Position numbers and translations under genes: made by a program. A stretch of 25,267 nt of DNA. Source: RGIG4608 sp045631445. GTDB lineage: Bacteria > Bacillota > Clostridia > Oscillospirales > CAG-272. Shown here one piece after another: positions 15,582 to 23,071 of the stretch. Every line of letters begins with the position of its first letter. Position 1 is the first letter of the stretch. Location of the stretch: positions 1 to 25,267 of the forward strand of contig JAZQUS010000079.1 in assembly GCA_045631445.1 (NCBI GenBank), written 5' to 3'. The notes under the pieces were generated by a model, which did no database searches, was not told the DNA's origin, and worked only from the letters and a program-made list of their open reading frames with translations.

Positions 15582-15920
15582 CAAATTTTGATTTATCGGT
15601 GGAGTTAGTTAAAGTAAAAAATATTGTTCTTTTTGAAAAAAGAACCAAAAACTTTTTAATCGTGGGAGTGATTAAAATCGCGCAAATCGTATTGTTTGAT
15701 TGAAATCAAACAATACATAACGATTTTCTCGCCATTTTAACAGGCGGCTCGAAAATCTGTGATTTGCTATTGCAAAACATAGCCATTTTGCTTTCAAAAC
15801 GGCTATGTGCAGAGTAGAAACGCGCGTTGCGCGAAGTCTGTGGACTTTGCTCAAACTATATGGCTATTGGGCAAAGCGCCATAAAGCTTTTTTGGTTACT
15901 TTTTTCTCGAAAAAAGTGAC
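15582..15920. repeat. Palindrome-rich intergenic repeat, copy 2
   Basis: It shares the start, middle and palindromic end blocks with 13625-13884, the last in inverted orientation. It contains at least five hairpins: GTTCTTTTT/AAAAAGAAC, TTAATC/GATTAA, a perfect 13-bp stem (15689-15701 with 15704-15716), CATAGCCATTTTG/CAAAACGGCTATG, and a final ACTTTTTTC/GAAAAAAGT. No gene is supported here. Confidence 0.65.
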
Positions 15921-15992
15921 ATTCTTTACTCAACTATCTACTCGCTAAATCCCAATTTATTTGACAGAAACACCAAATGTCAAGTGATGTTG

Positions 15993-16021
15993 TTGACAAA
16001 TGTAACATATTATGATATACT
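15993..16021 (+). promoter_or_regulatory. Promoter of udk
   Basis: TTGACA (15993-15998), a 17-base spacer and TATACT (16016-16021). The predicted start is near 16028, so the ATG at 16031 would be almost leaderless, which supports the ATG at 16055 as the true udk start. Confidence 0.88.
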
Positions 16022-16054
16022 GTTAAAAAAATGACAAAAAAGGAATTAAAATCA

Positions 16055-16675
16055 ATGAAATCACCATTGCTTATCGGAATTGCAGGGGGAACAGGAAGCG
16101 GAAAATCCACGTTTGCAGAACGCTTACTTGCTCTCTTTCCCAACGAAATCACGGTTATCTCCTACGACAACTATTACAAACCACAGGATCATCTTGAATT
16201 TGAAGAGAGAATCAAAACAAACTACGACTGCCCCGATGCGCTTGACACGGATTTACTCGTTAAGCATCTTCGAAAGCTTCAAAATGGGGATACGGTTGAA
16301 ATTCCTAATTACGACTTTAAAGTTCACACCAGAAAGGCAGAATTAACTCGTCTCGCCCCCTCTCCTGTTATTATCGTTGATGGAATTTTAACATTCCACG
16401 ATGAGCGACTTCGCGAGATGTTCGACATCAAAATTTTCACCGATGCAGATGCCGACGAGCGTATTTTAAGACGTCTTCGCCGTGACGTTAACGAACGCGG
16501 TCGTGATATTGATGGTGTTATTTCGCAGTATCTTGGTACGGTTAAGCCAATGCACGGAATTTACGTTGAGCCAACCAAAAAATATGCCGATATTATAATT
16601 AACGGTGGTAAAAATGCAACCGCGCTTGACATTGTTGCAACAAGAATCGCAAAAAGACTTGCCGAAGGAAAATAA
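16055..16675 (+). CDS. udk: Uridine kinase
   Basis: This cytosolic enzyme phosphorylates uridine and cytidine to UMP and CMP with ATP or GTP in pyrimidine salvage. The 206-residue product shows the P-loop IAGGTGSGKST (9-19), the YDNYYKP substrate segment, an IPNYDFKVHTR loop, the VIIVDGILTFHDERLREMFDIKIF Walker B region and the lid RRLRRDVNERGRDIDGVISQY, all typical of Udk. The ATG at 16055 is chosen because AAGGAA lies 9 bases upstream and the family length (about 205-210) is matched; an in-frame ATG at 16031 sits at the transcription start. It is a single gene between a promoter and a strong terminator. Confidence 0.95.
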   Translation: MKSPLLIGIAGGTGSGKSTFAERLLALFPNEITVISYDNYYKPQDHLEFEERIKTNYDCPDALDTDLLVKHLRKLQNGDTVEIPNYDFKVHTRKAELTRLAPSPVIIVDGILTFHDERLREMFDIKIFTDADADERILRRLRRDVNERGRDIDGVISQYLGTVKPMHGIYVEPTKKYADIIINGGKNATALDIVATRIAKRLAEGK

Positions 16676-16689
16676 AAAACAAAATATTA

Positions 16690-16718
16690 TGCCTCGAATT
16701 TGTTTTCGAGGCATTTTT
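16690..16718 (+). terminator. Terminator of udk
   Basis: TGCCTCGAA (16690-16698) pairs perfectly with TTCGAGGCA (16705-16713), followed by TTTTT. It is symmetric enough to act on both strands. Confidence 0.9.
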
Positions 16719-16752
16719 CGTTGTTAATTATAAACAAAATACACATTTTAAT

Positions 16753-16819
16753 TTGGTTAATTTTAAACAAATTGTTAAAAGTTCACAAAAATCGACTTAT
16801 GCTGTTAAAAAAATAACAA
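16753..16819. promoter_or_regulatory. Rex-like sites upstream of the redox locus
   Basis: CTGTTAAAAAAATAACAA (16802-16819) matches 12 of 14 fixed positions of TTGTTAA-N4-TTAACAA and lies just before the -35 box. A weaker site, TTGGTTAATTTTAAACAA (16753-16770), matches 11 of 14, and TTGTTAAAAGTTCACAA (16772-16788) has good half-sites but a spacer of three. The AT-rich setting makes chance matches more likely. Confidence 0.45.
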
Positions 16820-16825
16820 AAAGTG

Positions 16826-16855
16826 TTGACTTTTGTTGCTTGTTTATGATATAAT
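16826..16855 (+). promoter_or_regulatory. Promoter of the extracytosolic redox locus
   Basis: TTGACT (16826-16831), an 18-base spacer and TATAAT (16850-16855). A 135-base AT-rich leader with no clear riboswitch fold follows before the first gene. Confidence 0.85.
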
Positions 16856-16998
16856 AAACTGCTGTATTTTGGGCGTGTAATTATTTATTAATATGTAAAC
16901 TGTTTATTTGAGCGTACGCGGTTAACAATATAATAAATATGCTCGCACAAAAAATTCACAGAAAATATTAATTTTCTATTAAGAAAGGAAAAAACAAA

Positions 16999-18102
16999 AT
17001 GAAAATGAACAAGAAAACTCTCATTATCATCGCAGTTGCAGTAGTAGTAGTTCTCGCAGTAGTACTCGCTCTCGTTCTTGCAGGTGGTAACAAGACTCCT
17101 GACACAACAACAACTACAACCACAACAACTACAACAGGCAATCCCAATCCTACTCCCACTGAAAAAGAATACACACTCGGTATGGGCGTTGCATTCGGTG
17201 ATCACACAAATGCTCAGATCAATGCTACAATCGCAGTAGTAGTTCTTGACGCTAACGGCGTTATCGTTGACTGCAAGCTCGATGCAGTTCAGAACAAGTA
17301 CTCACTTGATTTCGACAACGAAACATACAACTTCACAGTTCTTGAAACAAAGATGGAGCTTGGTGACAAGTACGGTATGGCAGGCAAGGTTGACAACAAT
17401 GGCGACGGCGTTATGCTTGAATGGTACGATCAGGTTTATGCTCTTGAAAACTACTTGGTAGGCAAGACTCTCGCTCAGGTTGAAGCTATCGAAACACAGT
17501 TCGTTAACAACCACTACATCGCTAAGGATGAAGCTCTCCTCAAGGCAGGATGCACAATCCAGATCACAGATTTCGTTGCAGCTGTAGTTAAGGCTTGCAA
17601 AGACGATCAGAGCGTTAAGTTCTCTACAAGCAAGGATTTCACAGTTGGTATCGGTGCTAACAGCGCAGATAACGGCACAGCATACAATGATAACGGTATC
17701 ACAGTTAAGATGAACGTTGACTTCGCAGCTGCAGTAGTAGTTGACGGCAAGATCGTTGCTTCTCTTAACGATGCTTACCAGCCCGCAGTTTCTATCGACT
17801 GGGATAAGGTTGTAACAAGCGAAGGTGACCAGAGAACAAAGAGAGAAAAGAAGGAAGACTACGGCATGGCAGGCAAGGTTGATAACGACGGCAACGGCGT
17901 TAAGCTTGAATGGTACCTTCAGTCCGCAGCTTTCTCTGCTCACGTTGTTGGTATGACAGGTGCAGAGGTTGCAGCTATGGAAACAACATTTGTAAACAAC
18001 CACTACATCTCTACAGATAAGGCACTTCTTGACGCAGGTTGCTCAATGCAGATCACAGGCATTATGCTTGTTGTTTCTGAGGCAGTTACAAACGCAAGAT
18101 AA
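16999..18102 (+). CDS. Membrane-anchored tandem FMN-binding-like protein with Thr-rich linker
   Basis: This 367-residue protein is predicted to be tethered outside the cell: one N-terminal hydrophobic helix (about 7-28, no lipobox Cys), an 11-threonine linker (36-46), then two homologous domains (about 57-200 and 213-363). The domains share YGMAGKVDN-G-GV-LEWY, ET-FVNNHYI and AGC[TS]-QIT blocks. The AGCT (183-186) and AGCS (346-349) segments, followed by a VxxxVxxA helix, look like the SGAT-x-[ST]xAV flavin-attachment region of FMN-binding (RnfG/NqrC-type) domains with Ala replaced by Cys. That suggests a divergent flavoprotein or electron carrier, but a covalent flavin is not proven. AAAGGA precedes the ATG. 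It is followed by apbE after 25 bases, in the same orientation, with its own promoter and Rex-like sites. Confidence 0.6.
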   Translation: MKMNKKTLIIIAVAVVVVLAVVLALVLAGGNKTPDTTTTTTTTTTTGNPNPTPTEKEYTLGMGVAFGDHTNAQINATIAVVVLDANGVIVDCKLDAVQNKYSLDFDNETYNFTVLETKMELGDKYGMAGKVDNNGDGVMLEWYDQVYALENYLVGKTLAQVEAIETQFVNNHYIAKDEALLKAGCTIQITDFVAAVVKACKDDQSVKFSTSKDFTVGIGANSADNGTAYNDNGITVKMNVDFAAAVVVDGKIVASLNDAYQPAVSIDWDKVVTSEGDQRTKREKKEDYGMAGKVDNDGNGVKLEWYLQSAAFSAHVVGMTGAEVAAMETTFVNNHYISTDKALLDAGCSMQITGIMLVVSEAVTNAR

Positions 18103-18127
18103 TTAAAATTCAAGGAAGATTAACATC

Positions 18128-19411
18128 TTGAAGCAGTTTTTTAGAGAAAACTACAAGGTGATAATCTGCGTATGCATTCTTTTAGGGCTGCTCGCCATTA
18201 GCTTGGCGGTGAGCCCTAAAAGTCCGCAAGGACGCCCCTCTCAAAATAACCCAAACTGCTTAGAGGCAGGTACGGGACAAGAAAATCGTGCTGTTTTTGA
18301 CACCATTTCATACATTTACACGTATGCGGGTGACACAAAAGAGCAATTTGATGCTAACTGTAAGGAGGTTTGGTCCATACTCGCAGAATATCATCAATTA
18401 TTCGACATTTATCACGAATATAGCGGCATTAACAATCTTTGTACGCTCAACAAAAATGCCGGTGGAGAGGCTTTGGAGGTTAGTCCAAAGCTTATTGACT
18501 TTTTATTGTATGCTAAAGAGCTCTACGATTTAACAAACGGAGAGATGAATATTATGATGGGGGCTGTACTCGTTCCGTGGCACGATGCACGCGAAAACAA
18601 CTCCTTTAAGGGCTATTACTGCGAATATTGTCATAAGTTCTCTTCTACGAGAATAGTGACTGACGGTAAATGCCCAAAGCCGGACCCCGATTATCCGAAT
18701 GATGACGAAAAAAAGTGTGGAAGACCGGTATTCCCCTTCGAAGACGTGTTAGCGGAAAAATCCCAGCACATTTCTTTTGATGCTCTTGAAATAGACACCG
18801 TAAATAACACGGTAAGAATAGCCGACAAGGATGCTCGCATCGACGTTGGCGCGCTCGGCAAGGGCTATGCAACAGAGCTTGCGGCAAAGCATCTTGAAAA
18901 CAAAGGTGTAAATTCCTATGTTCTTAACATTGGTGGAAATATTCGTATCATAGGAACAAAGCCTGATGGATCAGGGTGGCCAACAGGCATTAAAAATCCG
19001 AAATACTATGATTCCCCAAACCAACAATGTGCCGATTTCGGACATTATGACGCGAACAAGGATTCAAAATGCGATGCTTGTGATGAAACTCAATTTGTTG
19101 AAAAAATAATCATTTCAAACGTCTCTTGCGTTACAAGTGGCGATTATGAAAGAAAATTTATTCAAGATAACAAAAAGTATCATCATATCATCGATAAGGA
19201 TACACTTATGCCCGCCCAATACTTTTCATCCATCACAATTTTGACAAAGGATTCGGGACTTGCAGATTGCCTTTCAACCGCTCTTTTCTGTATGAGCTAT
19301 GAGGAAGGACTTGCACTTGTTGAAAAAATCGGAAACGTTGAAGTTCTTTGGGTTTATTCCGACGGAAGAACGGAAATGACACAGGGCTTTGAAGCTCTTT
19401 TGATGGACTAA
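18128..19411 (+). CDS. apbE: FAD:protein FMN transferase (ApbE family) with cysteine-rich insertions
   Basis: ApbE transfers FMN from FAD to a Thr/Ser of target proteins outside the membrane, such as RnfG and RnfD. The 427-residue product has an N-terminal membrane anchor (about 10-28) and the family motifs VGALGKGYATELA (240-252), LNIGGNIRI (266-274), HHIIDKDT (352-359) and ADCLSTALF (379-387). Unusually, two cysteine-rich insertions interrupt the domain: C165/C168/C182/C197 and C301/C315/C318 with a DANKDSKCDAC segment, resembling small metal-binding knuckles of clostridial surface proteins. The start is TTG, with AAGGAAG 9 bases upstream and no ATG nearby. A strong hairpin spans codons 18-32. 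It lies between the tandem FMN-binding-like protein and rnfC. Confidence 0.9.
   Translation: MKQFFRENYKVIICVCILLGLLAISLAVSPKSPQGRPSQNNPNCLEAGTGQENRAVFDTISYIYTYAGDTKEQFDANCKEVWSILAEYHQLFDIYHEYSGINNLCTLNKNAGGEALEVSPKLIDFLLYAKELYDLTNGEMNIMMGAVLVPWHDARENNSFKGYYCEYCHKFSSTRIVTDGKCPKPDPDYPNDDEKKCGRPVFPFEDVLAEKSQHISFDALEIDTVNNTVRIADKDARIDVGALGKGYATELAAKHLENKGVNSYVLNIGGNIRIIGTKPDGSGWPTGIKNPKYYDSPNQQCADFGHYDANKDSKCDACDETQFVEKIIISNVSCVTSGDYERKFIQDNKKYHHIIDKDTLMPAQYFSSITILTKDSGLADCLSTALFCMSYEEGLALVEKIGNVEVLWVYSDGRTEMTQGFEALLMD
18180..18221 (+). other. Strong hairpin within the 5' part of apbE
   Basis: TTTTAGGGCT (18180-18189) and AGCCCTAAAA (18212-18221) pair perfectly over 10 bp, and the 22-base interior forms a second CGCCA/TGGCG stem. 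It falls in the membrane-anchor codons. It could influence translation or transcript stability, or it may be chance or a repeat inserted in frame. Confidence 0.4.
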
Positions 19412-19414
19412 AAT

Positions 19415-19466
19415 GAATCGCTTCGGGCGATTCGCGAATTACCTCTACAAAATGCAGAGGTAATTC
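19415..19466 (+). terminator. Paired hairpins between apbE and rnfC
   Basis: The first, GAATCGC-TTCGG-GCGATTC (19415-19433), is a 7-bp stem. The second, GAATTACCTC/GAGGTAATTC (19436-19445 with 19457-19466), is a 10-bp stem. Neither is followed by a clear T-run, so partial termination or RNA processing is more likely than full termination. A TATAAT at 19491-19496 has only a poor -35 match. The two genes may therefore be expressed at different levels. Confidence 0.5.
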
Positions 19467-19536
19467 TCAAAACGTCCGAATGGTATGTTTTATAATAAAA
19501 ATTAAAATAAAAATATTAAAAAGGAGTAAAGAGAGA

Positions 19537-20883
19537 ATGAAAAACATCTCATCCTTGCACGTGCCCCATAATAAGCACACGGACAAGCTCGATCCCATAA
19601 GAATCGCAGTTCCCTCTGAAGTTGTGCTTCCCATGAATATGCATTCGGGTCACGATGCAGAACCCATCGTAAGCGTTGGTGACTACGTTAGAGTTGGTCA
19701 GCTCATCGCTCGTGAAGAAGGAAGATTCTCTTCCCCTGTTCACGCAACAGTTTCAGGTACTGTAGTTGAAATTGCTCCCATTAAGCACGGTGACGGCAAA
19801 GAAGTTATCGCAATCCGCATCGAAAGTGACGGAAAAATGGAAGCAGATCCCAACCTCAAAGCACCCGTTATCAACAACTGTGACGAATTTCTCCAAGCAG
19901 TAAGAGAGAGTGGTGTTGTTGGTCTTGGTGGTGCGGCATTCCCTACTTGGGCAAAGTTTAACGAAGCTAAAAACCCTGATTACAAGGTTGACACAGTTCT
20001 TGTTAATGCTGCTGAGTGTGAACCCTACATCACAAGTGACCACAAAATGATGACTCTTCATCCCGACCTCATTTCTGACGGTATTGAATATCTCAGAAAG
20101 TATATGAGCGAATATCTTGGTGAAGCAGTTTTCAAAATTTGTATTGAAAAGAACAAGCCCGATGCAATCGAAGTTCTCAAGAAGACATTCGAGGGCAAGG
20201 ATTACGTTGTAATTCACGAGCTTGATGCTATTTATCCTCAGGGCGCAAAGCAGGTAATGCTTTACAATGCTACAGGCAGAGTTGCTGTTGCAGGTAAACG
20301 TTTCCCCTCTTTTGGCGCACTCATTATCAACGTTTCTTCTCTTGCAAAGATGGCAGAATACCTCAACACAGGTATGCCACTTGTTGAAAGAATAGTTACT
20401 GTTGACGGTCCTGCGGTTACAGAACCCAAAATCGTTATCGCTCCCATCGGAACAAGAATCAGCTACCTTATGGAGCAGGTTACCGTTGAGGGTGAAATCG
20501 GAAAGGTTGTTGTTGGCGGTCCTATGAACGGTACTGCAGTATTCTCAACTGAAAGCCCCATCGTTAAGGTTGCTAACGCAGTTCTTATCTTTGGTGAAAA
20601 GGAATCCGTACTTCCTGATTACTCTGCTTGTATTCATTGCGGCAGATGTATCGATAAATGCCCTGTTAATATCGACGTTGTAAGCGTTGAAAGACATCTT
20701 CGCGATCCTAGAGAACACAAACGCGAAAAGAGACTTATCGAAACAGGCGTTCGTCAGTGCGTTGACTGCGGATGCTGCTCTTATGTTTGCCCTGCAAACC
20801 GTCCTCTCCTTGCTTGGAACCAGGATGCAAAATGGTGGCTCAAGCAGTATGCGGCTTCTAAAAAAGAAGGAGGTAAGAACTAA
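19537..20883 (+). CDS. rnfC: Rnf-like complex subunit C
   Basis: RnfC is the peripheral cytoplasmic subunit that handles NADH/NAD+ through FMN and two [4Fe-4S] clusters. This 448-residue protein has the biotin-carboxyl-carrier-like N-terminal domain (about 20-100), GLGGAAFPTWAKF (129-141), NAAECEPYITSDH (157-169), YPQGAKQV (233-240), VVGGPMNG (325-332), and two ferredoxin-type motifs: C365-C368-C371-C375 and C408-C411-C414-C418 (with an extra C413). All cluster ligands are present, so this subunit looks functional. The ATG at 19537 has AAGGAG 10 bases upstream; upstream in-frame codons belong to the AT-rich leader. Its stop overlaps the rnfD start (TAATG). Confidence 0.93.
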   Translation: MKNISSLHVPHNKHTDKLDPIRIAVPSEVVLPMNMHSGHDAEPIVSVGDYVRVGQLIAREEGRFSSPVHATVSGTVVEIAPIKHGDGKEVIAIRIESDGKMEADPNLKAPVINNCDEFLQAVRESGVVGLGGAAFPTWAKFNEAKNPDYKVDTVLVNAAECEPYITSDHKMMTLHPDLISDGIEYLRKYMSEYLGEAVFKICIEKNKPDAIEVLKKTFEGKDYVVIHELDAIYPQGAKQVMLYNATGRVAVAGKRFPSFGALIINVSSLAKMAEYLNTGMPLVERIVTVDGPAVTEPKIVIAPIGTRISYLMEQVTVEGEIGKVVVGGPMNGTAVFSTESPIVKVANAVLIFGEKESVLPDYSACIHCGRCIDKCPVNIDVVSVERHLRDPREHKREKRLIETGVRQCVDCGCCSYVCPANRPLLAWNQDAKWWLKQYAASKKEGGKN

Positions 20884-21815
20884 TGAAACAGCTTCACGTA
20901 TCTAACGCTCCTCACATTCACTCAGGAGATTCAACTCAAAAAATAATGCTCGACGTAGTAATTGCTATGTTCCCTGCAGCCGTAGTATCGGTAGTTCTTT
21001 TCGGACTCAAGGCACTTTGGATCATCGCAACCTGCGTAATCAGTGCAGTTCTTTCAGAATATCTTTTCAATCTTGCTTGTGGCAAAAAGTCCACAATTCA
21101 CGATTTGAGTGCAGTTGTTACAGGTCTTCTTCTTGCGCTTAACCTTAGCACAAGAGTTCCCCTTTGGCAGTGTGCACTCGGTTCGGTTTTCGCAATCGTA
21201 ATCGTTAAGGGCGTTTTCGGTGGTATCGGTAAAAATATCGTTAACCCTGCAATCGCTGCTCGTGTTTTGATGCTTCTCACCTTCACAACCGTTGGTGGTG
21301 GCGCAAATCCTACACTTCAAGGTGAAAATATTCTTGTAAGCTCCGCAACTCCCCTCGTTGGCCTTAACGAAGGTACACAAAGCGCAACACTTTCTCAGCT
21401 CTTCTTGGGTACTCACGGCGGTACAATCGGTGAAACTTGTGCTCTTGCACTTATTCTTGGTTTCATCTATCTTGTAGTTCGCAAGGTGATTAAGTGGTAT
21501 GTTCCCGCAGCTTACGTTGCAACAACTTTCCTTTGCTATATCGTATTCACAGGTAACTTCACACTTGCTCTTTCTCACGTTCTTGCAGGTGGTCTTCTTC
21601 TCGGTGCTATCTTTATGGCTACTGACTACGTTACAACTCCTGTTACAAACAAGGGTAGAGTGGTATTCTGCATCGGATGCGGTATTCTTACATTCGTTAT
21701 CAGACAGTTTGGTGATTATCCCGAAGGTGTTTCAATCTCCATTCTTGTTATGAACCTTCTCGTTCCATTTATCGAGAAGCTTACAGCTAAAAAGACTTTG
21801 GGAGGTATTAAATAA
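20883..21815 (+). CDS. rnfD: Rnf-like complex subunit D
   Basis: RnfD/NqrB is a polytopic membrane subunit that binds a covalent FMN and takes part in ion translocation. The 310-residue product has about nine to ten hydrophobic helices, the conserved KGVFGGIGKNIVNPAIAARV segment (109-127), and ATDYVTTPVTNKGRVVF (246-262). The flavin-attachment region reads LVSSATPL (151-158) where SGATPL is usual; the Thr at 156 is kept but the Gly is Ser and the upstream Asp is missing, so covalent FMN is uncertain. GGAGG lies 9 bases before the ATG. It is translationally coupled to rnfC and rnfG with one-base overlaps. Confidence 0.92.
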   Translation: MKQLHVSNAPHIHSGDSTQKIMLDVVIAMFPAAVVSVVLFGLKALWIIATCVISAVLSEYLFNLACGKKSTIHDLSAVVTGLLLALNLSTRVPLWQCALGSVFAIVIVKGVFGGIGKNIVNPAIAARVLMLLTFTTVGGGANPTLQGENILVSSATPLVGLNEGTQSATLSQLFLGTHGGTIGETCALALILGFIYLVVRKVIKWYVPAAYVATTFLCYIVFTGNFTLALSHVLAGGLLLGAIFMATDYVTTPVTNKGRVVFCIGCGILTFVIRQFGDYPEGVSISILVMNLLVPFIEKLTAKKTLGGIK

Positions 21816-23071
21816 TGAAAATCTCTGAAATTCTTAAAGCAGCTGCTATAATCGTAGTTATTTTGTTAGTCTTCGGCTTTGCAGCTTTCGGACTTAACTT
21901 TTACACACAGCCCCTTATCGAAGCAAATAATGCGGGCGCTGCAAACGGCTTGCTCGTTGAAGTGTTGCCAAACGGCAAAAGCTTCGAAGAGCTCGACGTT
22001 ACAGCATTAAATCTTCCTGAAAACGTGCTCAAGGCACACAAGGAAACAAACGGCGCAGGTTATGTTTTTGAAGTAACCGCAACAGGTTATCAGGCAGGTC
22101 TTGTTATCAGAGTCGGCGTTGACGCAGACGGCAAGGTTACCGGCTCAACGGTTGTTTCCTCCAACGAAACCTGGGGTCAGGAAACATCTCTTAACGGTCA
22201 GTATAACGGCAAGGATTCAAGCACACTCGAGCTCATCATCGCCGCAGGCGCAACTCCTAACAGTGCAACCTCAATCGGTTATCACAAGGCAATCGAGGGC
22301 GCGCTTAACGCATACGTTCTCGCTTCGGGCGGCAAGCTTGATCCCACAATAGTTCTTGAAGGCATTCTTCCTTCACTTCACACAGGTCTTGTAAACAACG
22401 GTGCACTCGTTGTTGATGCCGTTACTCCCAGTGGTAATATCGTTAAGGGCTGGGCATCTACAAACACAACGGGCGCAGCTTATGCTATAATCAAGGGTGA
22501 AGAAACGTTCCTCGTTATTGTAAACAACGCAGGCGAAGCAGTAGTTTACGACGTTGAAAAGAATGACGTAACCGATGCTCACGCAGACCTCGTTGCAGAA
22601 GCTAAGGCAGCATACGGCGAAGTAAGCGGCACACTCTCTTCAGCTATTAAGAGAAAGATTAAATCTCTCTTCGGTGAGGACGCTCAAAATAGCGCATCCA
22701 AGCTTTCATTCTCAACATTCAATTCTGTTTCCACAGTCGCAACCTTTGAGGCAAACGGTGAAACAGTTTATATGTTCCAAACAAAAGCACTCTTCTATAA
22801 TAACCACGTAATGACGGCCAACGTATTCATTTCTGAAAACGGTGAGATCTTGAAGGTTGATATATCCACGCTCTTTGAAGAGCCCGAATATATCCCCAAC
22901 TTCAACGGTGCTCCTGACGGATACCTTGACAGATTCACAGGTGCTACGGAAGATACGTTCAATGCTGATGACACCTTGATTGGCGGCGCAACAATGTCAT
23001 CTAACGCAGTTAAGCAGGCAATTGAAGATGCATTTGCAGCATTTAATTCCATTAAAGGAGGAGAACAATAA
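21815..23071 (+). CDS. rnfG: Rnf-like complex subunit G, duplicated FMN-binding-like region
   Basis: RnfG is a single-span membrane protein whose extracytosolic domain carries FMN on a Thr, attached by ApbE. Usual length is about 180-210 residues; this one has 418. One N-terminal helix (about 8-30) is followed by two FMN-binding-like halves: about 75-170 (AGLVIRVGVDADGKVTGSTVVSSNETWGQ, then AAGATPNSAT with T147) and about 320-412 (a second ENGEILKVDI strand, then DRFTGAT with T378 and IGGATMSSNAV with T393). T393 best fits the [SG]GATxSSxAV attachment consensus. The linker between them is partly charged. It overlaps rnfD and rnfE by one base on each side. Confidence 0.85.
   Translation: MKISEILKAAAIIVVILLVFGFAAFGLNFYTQPLIEANNAGAANGLLVEVLPNGKSFEELDVTALNLPENVLKAHKETNGAGYVFEVTATGYQAGLVIRVGVDADGKVTGSTVVSSNETWGQETSLNGQYNGKDSSTLELIIAAGATPNSATSIGYHKAIEGALNAYVLASGGKLDPTIVLEGILPSLHTGLVNNGALVVDAVTPSGNIVKGWASTNTTGAAYAIIKGEETFLVIVNNAGEAVVYDVEKNDVTDAHADLVAEAKAAYGEVSGTLSSAIKRKIKSLFGEDAQNSASKLSFSTFNSVSTVATFEANGETVYMFQTKALFYNNHVMTANVFISENGEILKVDISTLFEEPEYIPNFNGAPDGYLDRFTGATEDTFNADDTLIGGATMSSNAVKQAIEDAFAAFNSIKGGEQ

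Noticed and set aside
15689..15716. The perfect 13-bp stem as a terminator or CRISPR-like repeat
   Set aside because: There is no T-run, no regular spacing and no array of copies; it belongs to the palindrome-rich intergenic repeat.
16862..16998. The 135-base leader of the redox locus as a riboswitch (for example FMN)
   Set aside because: I could not find the conserved FMN-riboswitch core or any stable multi-helix fold; the leader is simply AT-rich.
17302..18003. A 233-codon minus-strand frame opposite the tandem surface protein
   Set aside because: It is antisense to a gene with promoter, SD and duplicated domains; the frame shows no recognisable family.
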